30,740 bases of DNA from Clostridia bacterium. Lineage in GTDB: Bacteria; Bacillota; Clostridia; Oscillospirales; CAG-272. The notes beneath the pieces were generated by a model. That model saw nothing but the letters and a program-made list of their open reading frames with translations, had not been told where the DNA came from and made no database searches. The stretch is taken from positions 1 to 30,740 of the forward strand of contig CAAGDE010000173.1 in the NCBI GenBank assembly GCA_900768535.1, written 5' to 3'. Of this stretch, positions 22,840-30,530 are shown one piece after another (the first letter of the stretch is position 1; each line of letters opens with the position of its first letter). Made by a program: the position numbers and the translations under genes.

Positions 22840-23617
22840 GAAAACCTATCACCCCGCAAAGGGGTATACCGAGATCTGCAAAATCGGGGAATGCAGTCTG
22901 CACCGCCTGTCGTTCGGGATCATCGAACTGGACGCGGGGGACAAACTGCCGTTTGAAACGGGGGACAAAGAGACGGCGTTCGTTATGCTGTCGGGACACT
23001 GCAACGTCCGCTCCGGTGAAGCCGAATGGCGAAACATCGGCAACCGCCAAACGGTGTTCGAGAACCGCCGCGCCGAGTGCGTCTACCTGCCGCGCGACTA
23101 CCGCTGTGAGATTGAAGCCATCGACCGTGTCAAAATCGCAGTCTGCGCAACGCCGGTTGACCGCAAGACCGAGCCGCAGGTTCTGCGTGAGGATCATGCG
23201 GTTCTGAAACGGTTGGGACGCGTTCCGTTTGAGCGGGAGACGAGCTTTCTGGTGGACGGCAACAGCAACGCGCTGAAGCTGACAATCGGCGAGGCGTACT
23301 GCACCGAGGGCAACTGGGCGGGCTTCCCGCCGCACAAGCACGACACCGACGATATGCCGCGCGAGTGCATCGCCGAGGAAATCTACTATTTCCTGTTCGA
23401 ACCGGAGCAGGGCTTTGCGGTGCAGTGCGTGTACACGGCAGACGGTAAGGTGGACGAAGCCTACCGCGTGAAGAATGACGAATTGGTGGAGTTCCCCTAC
23501 GGCTACCACACCACCGTTGCGACGCCGGGTTACCAATCCTACTTCCTGTGGCTCATGTCCGGTGACCATCAGGGCTTCAACCGCTCAAACGACCCCGCGC
23601 ACGACTGGGTGAGGTAA
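22829..23617 (+). CDS. IolB-like isomerase (5-deoxy-glucuronate isomerase family)
   Basis: The 262-residue bicupin protein matches IolB in length and ending. The metal site is FPPHKHD with MPRECIAEEIYYF, where two His and the Glu of EEIYYF are ligands. It is followed by GFAVQCVYTADGKVDEAYRV, EFPYGYHTTVATPGY, FLWLMSGD and the terminal NDPAHDWVR. IolB converts 5-deoxy-glucuronate to 2-deoxy-5-keto-gluconate. It overlaps the kinase gene by 11 bases with AAGGAG upstream. The stop codon TAA (23615-23617) is also the first three bases of the inserted palindromic element, so the original C-terminus may have been slightly different. The early inositol genes (iolG, iolE, iolD) are not in the window. 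The true substrate may therefore be another uronate-like sugar. Confidence 0.86.
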   Translation: MNFKKTYHPAKGYTEICKIGECSLHRLSFGIIELDAGDKLPFETGDKETAFVMLSGHCNVRSGEAEWRNIGNRQTVFENRRAECVYLPRDYRCEIEAIDRVKIAVCATPVDRKTEPQVLREDHAVLKRLGRVPFERETSFLVDGNSNALKLTIGEAYCTEGNWAGFPPHKHDTDDMPRECIAEEIYYFLFEPEQGFAVQCVYTADGKVDEAYRVKNDELVEFPYGYHTTVATPGYQSYFLWLMSGDHQGFNRSNDPAHDWVR

Positions 23618-23841
23618 GACCTTGGGACGCTGTCCCAAGCCCTGCTCAGGGGACTTCTTGGAAGAAGTCCCCTAAGGACCCCCAAGAACTTTCACTGAGG
23701 GGACTTCCCCTTGCAAAAAGAAATAAGCCTTGACTGAGGCGAAAAGGGGAAGCCCCCTCAGTGAAAGTTTTTGAAGATTTTCAAGGAACTTTTTTCAAAA
23801 AGTTCCTTGAACGGAGTTTGAGGCAGAGCCTCAAGGTCTTA
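23615..23841 (+). repeat. MITE-like composite palindromic element inside the operon
   Basis: The 227-bp segment has 10-bp terminal inverted repeats, TAAGACCTTG (23615-23624) and CAAGGTCTTA (23832-23841). It contains a series of nested palindromes: 23621-23639 (8-bp arms), 23649-23672 (11-bp arms), 23687-23712 with 23744-23769 (26-bp arms, one mismatch), 23782-23809 (13-bp arms) and 23818-23834 (7-bp arms). It has no gene. The left end supplies the stop codon of the IolB-like gene, and the ribosome binding site of the next gene begins right at its right end. A degenerate relative lies at 10368-10516. Confidence 0.85.
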
Positions 23842-23851
23842 AGGAGGAGAT

Positions 23852-24505
23852 ATGAGTTATCAGGAATTACGAAAGAAAAATCCGAGACTGCCGCTGATCG
23901 ATGTGTCCTCGGCAGAGTTTTCGGACTATGGGAGACTGCTGTCGCTGGACTGCACGGAGATTCTGGCGGCGGCGCGGGAGATTTCCATGCCAAAGAGCGG
24001 CTCGGTCTATCTGCCGGGGGTGGAGGCGTTCGAGCGCCTGCCGGTTGCGAAAACGGTTCGGGATACGGTGTTCGGAACGCTGGATACGCAACTGGGCTAC
24101 TGCTACGGCTTCAACGACCGGCTGAATGCAACCGAATGGCACGCGTCAAGCGAGGTCAACATCGCGGTGACCGATCTTGTGCTGATTCTCGGCAGACGGC
24201 AGGAGATTAACGCACGGGGATGGCTCTGTTCCGCACGCATGAAAGCATTTTTCCTGCCTGCCGGAACTGCTGTGGAAATCTACGCAACCACGCTCCACTT
24301 CTGCCCCTGTCAGGCACAAGCCGGCGGCTTTGGCTGTGTGGTGGGACTGCCGAAGGGGACGAATCTGCCGCTTGACGAAAAGCCGGACGATCCGCTTCTG
24401 TTCCGCCGCAACAAGTGGCTTCTGGCGCATGAAACGAATACCGATCTGATTGCACGCGGCGCGGTCGCGGGCATTACGGGAGAAAACCTATGCGTTATAC
24501 ATTAG
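23852..24505 (+). CDS. DUF4867 family protein
   Basis: The 217-residue protein fits the DUF4867 family in its whole course: SYQELRKKNPRLPLIDVSS, FSDYGRLL, GYCYGFNDRLNATEWHASSE, VNIAVTDLVLILG, AFFLPAGTAVEIYATTLHF, VVGLPKGTNLPL and RRNKWLLAHE. The pattern of His/Glu near WHASSEV and PAGT...E.YATTLHF suggests a cupin-type metal pocket. The family has no established activity but is repeatedly found with sugar kinases and isomerases, and a sugar isomerase or mutarotase-like role is plausible. It starts at an ATG with AGGAGGAG upstream, right behind the palindromic element. It overlaps the FGGY kinase gene by 16 bases. Confidence 0.8.
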   Translation: MSYQELRKKNPRLPLIDVSSAEFSDYGRLLSLDCTEILAAAREISMPKSGSVYLPGVEAFERLPVAKTVRDTVFGTLDTQLGYCYGFNDRLNATEWHASSEVNIAVTDLVLILGRRQEINARGWLCSARMKAFFLPAGTAVEIYATTLHFCPCQAQAGGFGCVVGLPKGTNLPLDEKPDDPLLFRRNKWLLAHETNTDLIARGAVAGITGENLCVIH

Positions 24506-25965
24506 GCATCGACTTCGGCGGCGGAGCGGCGAAAGCGACTCTGCTTTGCGTGGACGGGCAAATCGCCGCCACCCATACCGTGGAGTATCCGACCGCACAT
24601 CCAACCGCCCGCGCGTGTGAGCAGAACCCCGCCGACTGGTGGAACGCGCTCTGCACCTGCACGCGGGAGGTTCTTCGGAAAGGGAACATCCGAGCCGGGG
24701 AGATTGCCGCAGTCGCATTGGATTCCGCCACGCATTCGGCGGTGGTCTGCGACGGGAATATGACCCCCCTGCGCCCCTGCATCCATTGGACGGACAGCCG
24801 GAGCGCGGAGCAGGCGGCAGGACTGCGGCAGACGCACGGCGCGGAGATTTTTGCAAAAACCTACCACAGCCCCGACACCGTCTGGACGCTCCCGCAGTTG
24901 TTGTGGCTGAGGGAAACCGAGCCGCAGATTTACGAAAAAATCCGGTATGTTCTGTTTGAGAAGGACTGGCTTCGCTATTGCCTGACCGGAGTCCTTTGCA
25001 CCGACCGCATCGAGGCGGCGGGGAGTATGCTTTACAACTGCGAACGCGGAGAATGGGATGCCGACCTGTGTGCGCTTGCTGGGCTGACGGTGGGGCAGCT
25101 CCCGCCGCTCTGCGCGCCAACCGATTCCGCCGGAACCGTCACCGCGGCAGCCGCCGCAAAAACGGGGCTGGCAGAGGGGACGCCCGTCATCTGCGGAACA
25201 ACCGATACCTGTATGGAAATTCTGGCATCGGGGGCGGTCCGCGAGGGGGACATGACCGTCAAGCTCGCCACGGCAGGGCGCATCTGCGTGATCACCGACC
25301 ACGCCTGCCCCGACCGTCAGCTGGTCTGCTATCCCCACGCCGTGCGCGGGCTGTGGTATCCCGGAACAGCAACAAAAGCCGCCGCGTCCGCTCTGCGCTG
25401 GTATCGTGACACCTTCGGGGACAGTTACCGTGAGATTGACGCCGCCGCCGAAACGGTTTCCGTCGGCTGTGAGGGGCTGATGTTCCACCCGTATCTCAAC
25501 GGCGAACTGACCCCGTATGCCGATCCTGCCCTGTGCGGCAGCTTCGTCGGCGTGCGCTCCACCCATACGAAAGCCCACTTTGACCGCGCGGTACTGGAGG
25601 GTGTTGCGCTCTCACTTCTCGATTGCTACCGCTATCTGGAAACGCTCGGCATTCCGCACGGGAATACCGCCACGCTCATCGGCGGCGGCGCGGGCAGTCC
25701 GCTGTGGGGGCAGATTGTTTCGGATTGTCTGGGCTTGACCCTGACCGTCACCGAAAACAGCGATTCCTCCCTCGGCTCTGCCATGCTTGCGGGGGTCGCG
25801 GTCGGACTGTTCGACGGCTATGACCAAGCCGTGGCGCACTGCGTCCGCACGGTTCGGGCGCTGACCCCGAATGAAGAGAACACGAAGCGCTACGCGGAAC
25901 TGTACAAAACCTACCGCCGCGTACATGACGCACTGGCGCCGATCTACAGCGGAGGGGAGACATGA
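24490..25965 (+). CDS. FGGY-family carbohydrate kinase (xylulokinase-like)
   Basis: The 491-residue protein has the standard FGGY length. The N-terminal ATPase-fold motif is LGIDFGGGAAKATLL (5-19). The substrate region IHWTDSRS lies at 98-105, and FEKDWLRYCLTG (156-167) corresponds to the DYxxxxLTG segment. GTTDTCMEILASGAV follows, with Asp239 as the probable catalytic base. The C-terminal half has YLNGELTPYADP, GVALSLLDCYRYLETLG and LIGGGAGSPLWGQIVSDCLGL (the GGG..S..W.Q..AD. motif). Members phosphorylate xylulose, ribulose, rhamnulose, fuculose, glycerol or erythritol. In this operon it probably acts on the ketose made by the FucI-like isomerase at 27334. That would give the cluster two kinases, this one and the PfkB protein. 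Confidence 0.9.
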   Translation: MRYTLGIDFGGGAAKATLLCVDGQIAATHTVEYPTAHPTARACEQNPADWWNALCTCTREVLRKGNIRAGEIAAVALDSATHSAVVCDGNMTPLRPCIHWTDSRSAEQAAGLRQTHGAEIFAKTYHSPDTVWTLPQLLWLRETEPQIYEKIRYVLFEKDWLRYCLTGVLCTDRIEAAGSMLYNCERGEWDADLCALAGLTVGQLPPLCAPTDSAGTVTAAAAAKTGLAEGTPVICGTTDTCMEILASGAVREGDMTVKLATAGRICVITDHACPDRQLVCYPHAVRGLWYPGTATKAAASALRWYRDTFGDSYREIDAAAETVSVGCEGLMFHPYLNGELTPYADPALCGSFVGVRSTHTKAHFDRAVLEGVALSLLDCYRYLETLGIPHGNTATLIGGGAGSPLWGQIVSDCLGLTLTVTENSDSSLGSAMLAGVAVGLFDGYDQAVAHCVRTVRALTPNEENTKRYAELYKTYRRVHDALAPIYSGGET

Positions 25966-27341
25966 GGATTGCGGTCTGCGTGCGGCAGGGACTTGACGGC
26001 GAGTTGAACCCGTTTGACGCATCGGCATATGAGATTGCCCTGTCGGAAGCGGGTGCGGAGGTGATTCCCGTCAGCATGGGCGTTCCCAAAACCGCCGATC
26101 TGCTCCTGCATCTGACCCGTCTCGGCGCGTCCCGTGCGATCCTGCTGTCCGATCCGATCTTTGCCGGTTCGGATACGCTGGCAACCGCCTATGTGCTGTC
26201 CCGCGCGATGGAAAAGCTGAAGCCCGACCGCATTCTCTGCGGCAGAAAAACGCTGATCGGGGACACGGGACAGGTGCCGCCGATGCTCGCGGAGATGGCG
26301 GGCTATGAATTCCTGCCCGATGTGCTGACCGTTGCCGACGGGAACGCCGTGACACGCGAGGGAAACCGCAGACTTCCGCCCCGCGCCCTGCTTGCGGCGG
26401 AAAAGCAGGCGGTTCTGCGATTGCCGTCCCTGCTGTCCCGCGTGGGAACGGTGGAAACATGGAACGCCGCCGACATCGGGGCTGACCCCATGCGGTGCGG
26501 GCTGAACGGCTCGCCCACACGGGTGCTTGAAACCCGGGAGAACACCGCCGGCAGACGGAAATGCCGCATTCTTCAGCTGCGCGACCTGCCGGAAATCCTT
26601 GCCGAAGCCCTGCGGGAGAGACGGGAACAGAGCGCACCGCAGGGAAACGGGGGAAAGCTCCCGTGCGTTCTGTCGGTCGGCTCGGAAGCCATGTCCTTTG
26701 CGCGGACGGTCTGCGACAATCCGCAGGAAATTCCGGTATGCTCTGCCTCGGAACTGGCAGAAGTCATTGCGCAAAAAAAGCCGGATGCGGTGCTGTTCGG
26801 GAATGATCCCGCATCACGGGAGACTGCCGCGAGGCTGGCGGCGAGGGAAAAGCTCGGACTGTGCGCCGACTGTACCGCCGTGACCGCAGAGGACGGGCGC
26901 GCTGTTCTGTACCGCCCCGCGCTGTCGGGCAGTCTGATTGCAAAGATCGTGTCGGAGACAACACCGGCACTGGCGACCGTCCGATGCCGCACCGAGCGGA
27001 GCGCGTCCCTGATCGTTGCGGCAGGCTACGGCGTGCGGAAACAATTGGACGCGGTACGTGCCATGGCGACCCGCCTCGGCGCGGACTTTGCCGTCTCGCG
27101 CAAGCTGGTGGACGGCGGCTTTGCCCCGTACCGCGAGCAGGTGGGGCTGACCGGAAAAACCGTTTCCCCTGCGGTTTATCTTGCCGTCGGCATTTCGGGC
27201 GCGGTGCATCACCTTGCGGGAATGGATCGCTCCGGTACGGTCATCGCCGTCAATCCCGACCCGTACGCGCCGATTTTTGATTACGCGGATTACGGTATCC
27301 GCTGTTCATTTGAAGAATTGGAGGATTTGTATCATGCTTGA
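25962..27341 (+). CDS. Single-chain electron transfer flavoprotein: EtfB-EtfA fusion
   Basis: The 459-residue protein joins both ETF subunits. Residues 1-220 are EtfB-like: NPFDASAYEIALSEAGAEV, VSMGVP, LTRLGASRAILLSDPIFAGS, DTLATAYVLS and ILCGRKTLIGDTGQVPPMLAEM. Residues about 231-459 are EtfA-like: DAVLFGNDPASRETAARLAA, LCADCTAV, RPALSGSLIAKIV, the FAD-binding QVGLTGKTVSPAVYLAVGIS (393-412), GAVHHLAGM, and NPDPYAPIFDYADYGI. Usual ETFs are two proteins that total about 570 residues, so the chain is compact. The FAD-site motif usually written SGGRG reads AAGYG (353-357), with Tyr in place of Arg. The role would be to accept electrons from the GlcD-type FAD enzyme and pass them to a quinone, ferredoxin or NAD partner. 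Bifurcating ETF-lactate dehydrogenases use a GlcD-type partner in the same way. ATGA overlap with the kinase gene; GGAGGGGAGA upstream. Confidence 0.88.
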   Translation: MRIAVCVRQGLDGELNPFDASAYEIALSEAGAEVIPVSMGVPKTADLLLHLTRLGASRAILLSDPIFAGSDTLATAYVLSRAMEKLKPDRILCGRKTLIGDTGQVPPMLAEMAGYEFLPDVLTVADGNAVTREGNRRLPPRALLAAEKQAVLRLPSLLSRVGTVETWNAADIGADPMRCGLNGSPTRVLETRENTAGRRKCRILQLRDLPEILAEALRERREQSAPQGNGGKLPCVLSVGSEAMSFARTVCDNPQEIPVCSASELAEVIAQKKPDAVLFGNDPASRETAARLAAREKLGLCADCTAVTAEDGRAVLYRPALSGSLIAKIVSETTPALATVRCRTERSASLIVAAGYGVRKQLDAVRAMATRLGADFAVSRKLVDGGFAPYREQVGLTGKTVSPAVYLAVGISGAVHHLAGMDRSGTVIAVNPDPYAPIFDYADYGIRCSFEELEDLYHA

Positions 27342-28737
27342 CTATCGGGTAAAAATCGGTCTTGTCGCCATGCGGCGCAACACAACAGACCGCCCGCGCG
27401 GAACGTTTCTGACCTGGTATTCCGCCGAACAGCGGGAGAAAAAGAACATTGATTACATCGAAAGCCACTTTGCAGACGATCACGTCAGCTTTACCGATCA
27501 ACGCGGACTGGGGCACCATGACCTGATTTTTGACGCGGCGAGTGCGCAGGCGGTCGTTGAGCGGTTTCGCAGAGAAAATGTGGACGCGGTGATGATTGTC
27601 AACTGCAATTTCGGAAACGAGGAAGCGGCGGCGGATATCGCACAGGCGCTCGGCAAGCCGGTCCTTCTGTGGGCACCGCTGGATGACGAATACTATGCGG
27701 ACGGAATGCGTCCGACCGATTCGCAGTGCGGGCTGTTCGGCGTGTCGCGGCAGCTGCAGCGGTTTCACATCCCGTTCTCGCATCTGCCGTGCTGTCGGGT
27801 GGAGTCTCCGGAATTCCGGGAGGGCTTTGAGCGCTTCGTGCGCGTTGTTTGTATGGTCAAAAATTTCCGCGGGATGCGCATCGGTCAGCTTGGGACCCGT
27901 CCCGCGCCCTTCTTCTCGGTCATCTGGAACGAGGGCGAGCTGATGGAGCAGTTCGGGGTGAAGATTATTCCTATCAACTTTGCCACGCTTGAGCAGAGAA
28001 TGAAGGAAGCGCCGGAGAAATACGCGGAGGAAATTGCGGAATACGAGCGATACTTCACCCACAACTTCCGTCTCGATGACCTGACCCCGCCGCAAATCAA
28101 ACCCATGGCAACGCTTGCGGCAACCTACCGGCACCTGTTTGAGGAGTTCGACCTCGACGTTCTTTCCGCCGAATGCTGGACGGCAACCCCCGTGATGTTT
28201 GCGGGGTTGGCACCCTGCGCGGTTTACGGACTGCTGAACGATCTCGGATACCTGGTCTCCTGTGAGAGCGACCTGCACTGTGCCATGACCATGGCGCTCC
28301 TGAAGTGCGCAACGATGGGGGAGGGCAAGCCGCTGTTCGGGGAATTCACCGTGCGGCATCCCGAAAACAAAAACGCGGAGCTGCTCTGGCACTGCGGACC
28401 GTTCCCGCTCTCGCAGAAAGCCCCGGACAGCGAGGCAAGACTGGTCAACCAGCGCGAATGGTTTCGCGGAAAGGACGGCGACTATACCGTAGCGCGCATT
28501 GACCGCGAGACCGGCGGGCAGTATGTCATCCTCCCGCTCCATTGCCATACCACCGAGGGTCCCCTGACGCACGGTACCTATATCTGGGGCGAATTTGAGG
28601 ACCTGCAGGCAGTGGAGGATAAGCTCCTTGACGGTCCCTACATCCACCATTTCGTCGAAATGCAGGGCGACTACCGCAAGGAAATCCGGGAGTTCTGCAA
28701 GTATTTCCCGAACCTCAGGGTGGATCGGGTGGAGTGA
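27334..28737 (+). CDS. L-fucose/L-arabinose isomerase-like protein
   Basis: The start at 27334 (MLDYRVKIGLVAMRRN) has GGAGG 9 bases upstream and overlaps the ETF gene by 8 bases; earlier in-frame codons lie deep in that gene. The 467-residue protein follows the FucI/AraA-like fold. The N-terminal part has VDAVMIVNCNFGNEEAAADIA and GKPVLLWAPLDD. The central part has GQLGTRPAPFFSVIWNEGELME. The C-terminal active-site half has LSAECWTATPVMFAG, CAVYGLLNDLGYLVSCESDLH, KNAELLWHCGPFPLS and VILPLHCHTTEGP. The Glu of SAECW, Asp of ESDLH and His of HCG correspond to the metal-site positions of the superfamily. It should isomerise an aldose to the ketose phosphorylated by the FGGY kinase. It is the last gene before the terminator at 28818. 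Confidence 0.82.
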   Translation: MLDYRVKIGLVAMRRNTTDRPRGTFLTWYSAEQREKKNIDYIESHFADDHVSFTDQRGLGHHDLIFDAASAQAVVERFRRENVDAVMIVNCNFGNEEAAADIAQALGKPVLLWAPLDDEYYADGMRPTDSQCGLFGVSRQLQRFHIPFSHLPCCRVESPEFREGFERFVRVVCMVKNFRGMRIGQLGTRPAPFFSVIWNEGELMEQFGVKIIPINFATLEQRMKEAPEKYAEEIAEYERYFTHNFRLDDLTPPQIKPMATLAATYRHLFEEFDLDVLSAECWTATPVMFAGLAPCAVYGLLNDLGYLVSCESDLHCAMTMALLKCATMGEGKPLFGEFTVRHPENKNAELLWHCGPFPLSQKAPDSEARLVNQREWFRGKDGDYTVARIDRETGGQYVILPLHCHTTEGPLTHGTYIWGEFEDLQAVEDKLLDGPYIHHFVEMQGDYRKEIREFCKYFPNLRVDRVE

Positions 28738-28817
28738 CGCTGATTTCAATGCTTTCAGGCACCGCCGCGCAAATCCGGCGGTGCAAATGCGGATCTGATT
28801 TTTTCGCCGGACAATAC

Positions 28818-28859
28818 AAAAATCCTTGCCTGCAGTCGAGTGACAGGCAAGGATTTTTT
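28818..28859 (+). terminator. Terminator of the nine-gene operon (hairpin repeat, copy 3)
   Basis: AAAAATCCTTGCCTG (28818-28832) and its exact complement (28844-28858) make a 15-bp stem with an 11-base loop, then a run of six T. It shares its arms with copies 1 and 2, but the flanking GTATCG tail is absent. Confidence 0.88.
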
Positions 28860-28984
28860 GAAGAATCACGGAAAACGCCTCCGCCGCCGGGCGCAGGATG
28901 ATTTTGCATCCGGCGATAACGGCTTCCCGTTCGGGCTGAAAGCATCGGAAAACAGCGCTTGCTTCGGGAATTCGCCGCAGGGTA
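28860..28984 (+). other. Spacer between terminator and phosphatase promoter
   Basis: An open frame runs through this stretch into the phosphatase gene, but it starts inside the terminator hairpin and has no ribosome binding site. I see no gene or structured element here. Confidence 0.5.
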
Positions 28985-29013
28985 TTGACAATTTCCGTCA
29001 AAAAGGGTATAAT
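28985..29013 (+). promoter_or_regulatory. Consensus promoter of the PP2C phosphatase gene
   Basis: TTGACA (28985-28990), a 17-bp spacer and TATAAT (29008-29013) form a perfect sigma-A-type promoter. The leader to the ATG at 29089 is about 70 bases. The site independently excludes starts upstream of 29013. Confidence 0.87.
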
Positions 29014-29088
29014 AATATAGATAGCCCGCTTTTCCCCGGCACCGCGCGGTTCGGGCAGGTGCGAAAAAACAGAACGGACGGTGATGAT

Positions 29089-30477
29089 ATGAACGAGTCG
29101 GATTACTCTGCCGCCTTTGCGGAAAACGAAAAGGAAGCCAACCGGTATGCCGCGCGCTGTATGCGTGTGCTTTCGATTGTGGTTGCCGTGATCTGGGTGC
29201 TGAATGCGTGTGGCGTCTTCATTGTTCCGAAGACCATCATGGCGGTTGCCGGAATCGGCGGGATGACACTGCTACTCCTGCCCAGTCTCCTCTTCCGGCT
29301 GGTTGATCCCAATTCCCCGCGCCTGAAGCTGTACATTCTGCTGTGCTGTATTCTGGGCATCACGCTCCTGTCCGCCGCTTTGCCCAGTCACGCCATTCTG
29401 GCATGGGCGGTACCGGTGGTCTTGGGATGTCACTATTACTCCAAGCGCTTTTCCTACGGTCTGCTGGCGGTCTCCGTGGTTTGCATGGCGGCATCGCTCC
29501 TGATCGGCACCTATCTTGGGGAATGGGACAGCAACCTGCTCAAGGCGATGAAGGCTGACGGTCCGCGCGTTGTCACGCAGGACACCATCCGCCGCGTTGT
29601 CCTGTTCTACATCCTGCCCCGTTCGCTGATTCTCTGCGGCGTCACCATCATATGCTCCACACTGGCGGACCGCACCCGGAAGCTGCTGGAGCGGCAGATC
29701 CGGGACAGTGCGGATAAGCAGCAGATCGAGTCCGAGCTGAATGTGGCAACGCATATTCAGACGTCCATGCTCCCGCGAATTTTCCCCGCCTTCCCCACAC
29801 GCCGGGAGTTTGATATCTACGCCATCATGAAACCCGCCAAGGAGGTGGGCGGAGATTTTTACGACTTCTTTCTGGTTGATGAGAATCACCTGGCGGTGGT
29901 GGTGGCGGATGTGTCGGGGAAGGGCGTTCCGGCGGCACTGTTTATGGTCATCGCAAAAACGCTGATCAAGGATCACGCCAAGCACGGCACCTCGCCGGAG
30001 GTGGTCTTTACGGAGGTAAACCGCCTGCTTTGTGAGGCGAATGACGAGGGGATGTTCGTCACCGCCTGGATGGGGGTGCTGAATCTGTCCACCGGGCACC
30101 TGGATTATGTCAATGCCGGACACAATCCGCCCCTTTTGCGGCGCGCCGGAGGCGGATATGATTATCTGCGCACCCGTTGCGGCTTTGTGCTGGCGGGGCT
30201 GGAGGGGACGCGCTACCGCTGCTGCAGTCTGGATCTGTCGCCGGGGGACGCGCTGTTCCTGTATACGGACGGAGTGACCGAGGCGACCAATGCGGCGCAG
30301 CAGCTTTACGGCGAGGAGCGGCTCGCCGCGGTCCTGAATGCCAACCGGGAGCTTGCGCCGGAGGAGCTTCTGCCGGCGGTTCGGGCAGATGTGGAGGCAT
30401 TCGTCGGGCAGGCACCGCAGTTTGACGATATCACCGTGCTGGGCATTCGCTACAACGGGCAGTCGCCCGCTCAATAA
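29089..30477 (+). CDS. Membrane-anchored RsbU/SpoIIE-type PP2C serine phosphatase
   Basis: The ATG at 29089 is the first good start after the promoter; the upstream GGACGGTGAT gives only a weak ribosome binding site. The product has 462 residues. The first 200 residues hold six or so transmembrane helices (about 26-46, 50-70, 80-98, 103-116, 122-142, 172-193). A helical linker follows with ELNVATHIQTSMLPR (216-230), the usual lead-in to the SpoIIE/RsbU phosphatase domain. Catalytic motifs are GGDFYDF (254-260, Asp256), ADVSGKGVPAALFM (273-286, Asp274), NAGHNPPLL (342-350), YTDGVTEA (392-399) and FDDITVL (445-451). Such enzymes remove phosphate from anti-anti-sigma (STAS) proteins and so steer an alternative sigma factor. 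No STAS or kinase partner gene is in the window. The membrane part may sense a small molecule or envelope state. Confidence 0.9.
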   Translation: MNESDYSAAFAENEKEANRYAARCMRVLSIVVAVIWVLNACGVFIVPKTIMAVAGIGGMTLLLLPSLLFRLVDPNSPRLKLYILLCCILGITLLSAALPSHAILAWAVPVVLGCHYYSKRFSYGLLAVSVVCMAASLLIGTYLGEWDSNLLKAMKADGPRVVTQDTIRRVVLFYILPRSLILCGVTIICSTLADRTRKLLERQIRDSADKQQIESELNVATHIQTSMLPRIFPAFPTRREFDIYAIMKPAKEVGGDFYDFFLVDENHLAVVVADVSGKGVPAALFMVIAKTLIKDHAKHGTSPEVVFTEVNRLLCEANDEGMFVTAWMGVLNLSTGHLDYVNAGHNPPLLRRAGGGYDYLRTRCGFVLAGLEGTRYRCCSLDLSPGDALFLYTDGVTEATNAAQQLYGEERLAAVLNANRELAPEELLPAVRADVEAFVGQAPQFDDITVLGIRYNGQSPAQ

Positions 30478-30480
30478 TCC

Positions 30481-30528
30481 ATCGGGGCTGTCATGAAAGG
30501 GACGCAAACCTTTCATGACAGCCCCGAT
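30481..30528 (+). repeat. Perfect 20-bp inverted repeat after the phosphatase gene
   Basis: The arms 30481-30500 and 30509-30528 are perfectly complementary around an 8-base loop, starting 3 bases after the stop codon. No T-run follows on either strand. It could be an unusual terminator or a stabilising 3' structure. Confidence 0.75.
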
Positions 30529-30530
30529 AG

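Noticed and set aside
27250..29001. Minus-strand open frame of about 580 codons antisense to the FucI-like gene
   Set aside because: It passes through the terminator hairpin at 28818-28859 and lacks a start context.
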